From contig JAABRB010000188.1 in assembly GCA_011391185.1 (NCBI GenBank), positions 1 through 7,058 on the forward strand: a stretch of DNA of 7,058 nt, in the 5' to 3' direction. The notes beneath the pieces were generated by a model. That model made no database searches. It saw nothing but the letters and a program-made list of their open reading frames with translations, and had not been told where the DNA came from. This stretch comes from Betaproteobacteria bacterium (GTDB lineage Bacteria; Pseudomonadota; Gammaproteobacteria; Burkholderiales; SG8-39). Positions 5,495 to 7,058 of the stretch are shown piece after piece. Position numbers and translations under genes: made by a program. The stretch's first letter is position 1, and the number at the start of each line of letters is the position of its first letter.

Positions 5495-7058
5495 ACAGTC
5501 CGATCGAAATACTGTCGCGCCGCATGTCGCAACAGCCGATGTACCCGTCTTCCCCGCGCCGGATGATCTGCGCGCAGCCGAAGTCCATGTAGTCTTCTTT
5601 CATCTCGGCGACGCGATGACCGCGGCGCGCGAGCTCGGCCAGCGTCGCCGGCGGAAACGCGCGCTCGAAGTTGACGTCGAGTCCCTGCACGATCCGGAAC
5701 CGCGGGCCGTCGATCGCGCTCTGCGGCGACTGGCCGTAGTCGGCCATCCGAACCATGAGCTGCGTGTGGCCCTGCGGCTGCATCGATCCGCCCATCAGCC
5801 CGAGCGTCATCACCGGTTTGCCATCACGGGTCACGAAGCCGGGAATGATCGTGTGGAACGGTCGCATGCCCGGTGCGACACAGTTCGGGTGGCCGGGCGT
5901 CGTCACGAAGCCCCAACCGCGGTTCTGCAGGCTGATCCCGGTGCCCGGCACGACGACCCCCGAGCCGAAACCGCTGTAGTTGGACTGGATCAGCGAGACC
6001 ATGCGCCCTTCGGCGTCGGCCGCGGTCAGGTAGATAGTTCCGCCACGCGGCGGCGTGCCGTGGCCGAAATCCTGCGGGCGTTTGCGGTCGATGAGATCAG
6101 CGCGGCTCTTTAGGTACGCCGGATCGAGCAACCGCTCGGCCGCGATGTCCATGGCATGCGCATCGGCGACGTAGCGGTACGCGTCGGCGAGGCCGAGCTT
6201 CACGGCCTCGATCTGCAGGTGCGCGCTGTCCGCGGAATCGACCGGGAGCGCGGCCATGTCAAAGTGCGACAGGATGCCGAGCGCGATGAGCGCGACGATG
6301 CCCTGGCCGTTGGGCGGGATTTCGTGCAGCCGGTATCCGCGGTAGTCGACCGAGAGCGGCGTCACCCACTCGTCCGCGTGCGCGGCGAGATCGGCGACGG
6401 TCATCGCTCCGCCGCATTCCTTCGCGTGCGCGGCCATCCGTTCCGCGAGCTCGCCGCGATAGAACGCCGCGCCACGCGTCCTGGCGATGAGCTCGAGCGA
6501 TTTTGCCGCCTCGGGAATCCGGAATCCCTCGCCCGGGCGCGGCGCGCGGCCGTTCGGCATGAACGCGGGCGAAAAGCCTGGCTGGGCCTTGAGGTCCGGG
6601 ACCTGCAGGTCCCAGCGCCGCGCGACGAATTCGGAAACCGGGAACCCATCTCGCGCATAGCCGATCGCGGATTCGAAGAGTTCTTCGAACGGCAGCTTGC
6701 CGAAGCGCTCGGAGAGCGTGACCCACGCGGCGACGGCGCCGGGCACGGTGACGCTGTTCCAGCCACGCATCGGGATCTTGCCCTTGAAATATTCGGGGGT
6801 CCACGCCGCCGGCGCGCGCCCGGACGCGTTCAGGCCGTGCAGCGCCTTCCCGTCCCACAGAATCGCAAATAAATCGGATCCCAGGCCGTTCGAGATCGGC
6901 TCGACGATCGTGAGCGTGATCGCGGTGGCGAGCGCCGCATCCACTGCGTTGCCGCCCTTCTGCAGCACGCGTATGCCGGCCTGGGCCGCGAGCGGCTGCG
7001 ACGTGGAAACGATGTTCCGCGCGAAGGTCGGGCGGTGGAAAGTCGGGTACGTGGACGT
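5493..7058 (-). CDS. Gamma-glutamyltransferase family protein (Ntn hydrolase), 5' end cut by window edge
   Basis: 521 residues are visible and the frame is open to the edge. The visible N-terminus (TSTYPTFHRPTFARNIVSTS, then the GGNAVDAA motif) matches the first residues of YwrD-like members of about 530 aa, so probably only a few codons are missing. These proteins are autoprocessed into large and small subunits. The expected self-cleavage nucleophile is the Thr in GGTIYLTAAD, codon 6036-6038, visible residue 341. Large subunit: SGRAP carries the likely gamma-glutamyl-binding Arg. Small subunit: GFGSGVVVPGTG, QNRGWGF, RPFHTIIPG and LMGGSMQPQGHTQ. The Ser-Ser pair and the Asp that hold the substrate in E. 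coli GGT read His-Thr and Gly here, so transferase or hydrolase activity on glutathione is not assured. Alternatives are a gamma-glutamyl hydrolase of other peptides or an acylase-like enzyme. Whether a signal peptide exists cannot be seen. It is followed by the GST gene in the same operon. Confidence 0.9.
   Translation of the reverse strand, partial: TSTYPTFHRPTFARNIVSTSQPLAAQAGIRVLQKGGNAVDAALATAITLTIVEPISNGLGSDLFAILWDGKALHGLNASGRAPAAWTPEYFKGKIPMRGWNSVTVPGAVAAWVTLSERFGKLPFEELFESAIGYARDGFPVSEFVARRWDLQVPDLKAQPGFSPAFMPNGRAPRPGEGFRIPEAAKSLELIARTRGAAFYRGELAERMAAHAKECGGAMTVADLAAHADEWVTPLSVDYRGYRLHEIPPNGQGIVALIALGILSHFDMAALPVDSADSAHLQIEAVKLGLADAYRYVADAHAMDIAAERLLDPAYLKSRADLIDRKRPQDFGHGTPPRGGTIYLTAADAEGRMVSLIQSNYSGFGSGVVVPGTGISLQNRGWGFVTTPGHPNCVAPGMRPFHTIIPGFVTRDGKPVMTLGLMGGSMQPQGHTQLMVRMADYGQSPQSAIDGPRFRIVQGLDVNFERAFPPATLAELARRGHRVAEMKEDYMDFGCAQIIRRGEDGYIGCCDMRRDSISIGL

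Noticed and set aside
6966..6968. GTG as the start of the GGT-family protein.
   Set aside because: It lies inside the conserved RVLQKGGNAVDAA region, and the 30 codons before it to the window edge also read as family sequence.

Overview
The window reads as chromosomal DNA from a GC-rich proteobacterium. A Burkholderiales-type betaproteobacterium is my best guess, from the overall style of the proteins, the strong G/C third-position bias, a TAGAAT -10 box and AGGAG-type ribosome binding sites. This placement is by recognition, not by search. Coding density is high, and I see no RNA gene, CRISPR array, transposase or phage gene.

Layout from left to right. Positions 1-245 are non-coding and hold a cluster of REP-like palindromic repeats, including two exact 74-bp copies. 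Positions 246-1133 (minus) encode a periplasmic glutamate/aspartate-type ABC substrate-binding protein with no transporter subunits in view. A 121-bp divergent intergenic region (1134-1254) carries plausible -10 elements on both strands. From 1255 to 5016 (plus) runs a tight four-gene operon: a SIMPL (DUF541) exported protein, a 12-TM MFS permease, a small alpha/beta hydrolase, and a lipoprotein HExxH metallopeptidase of the predicted aminopeptidase family. Each of its three junctions is a 4-nt stop/start overlap (GTGA, ATGA, GTGA). From the right edge back to 4865 (minus) lies a second operon: a gamma-glutamyltransferase-family protein, whose first few codons are probably beyond the edge, followed 7 nt later by a glutathione S-transferase.

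The two operons converge and overlap by 152 bp. The last ~50 codons of the peptidase gene are antisense to the end of the GST gene.

Functionally, the plus-strand operon looks envelope-oriented: exported SIMPL protein, inner-membrane permease, lipoprotein peptidase. Its hydrolase is probably cytoplasmic. The minus-strand pair suggests glutathione or gamma-glutamyl compound metabolism. However, the GGT-family protein lacks several residues that bind the gamma-glutamyl group in the E. coli enzyme, so its substrate is open. I do not see a clearly new system. The most unusual points are the convergent coding overlap with a degenerate peptidase tail, the atypical GGT pocket, and the repeat cluster.
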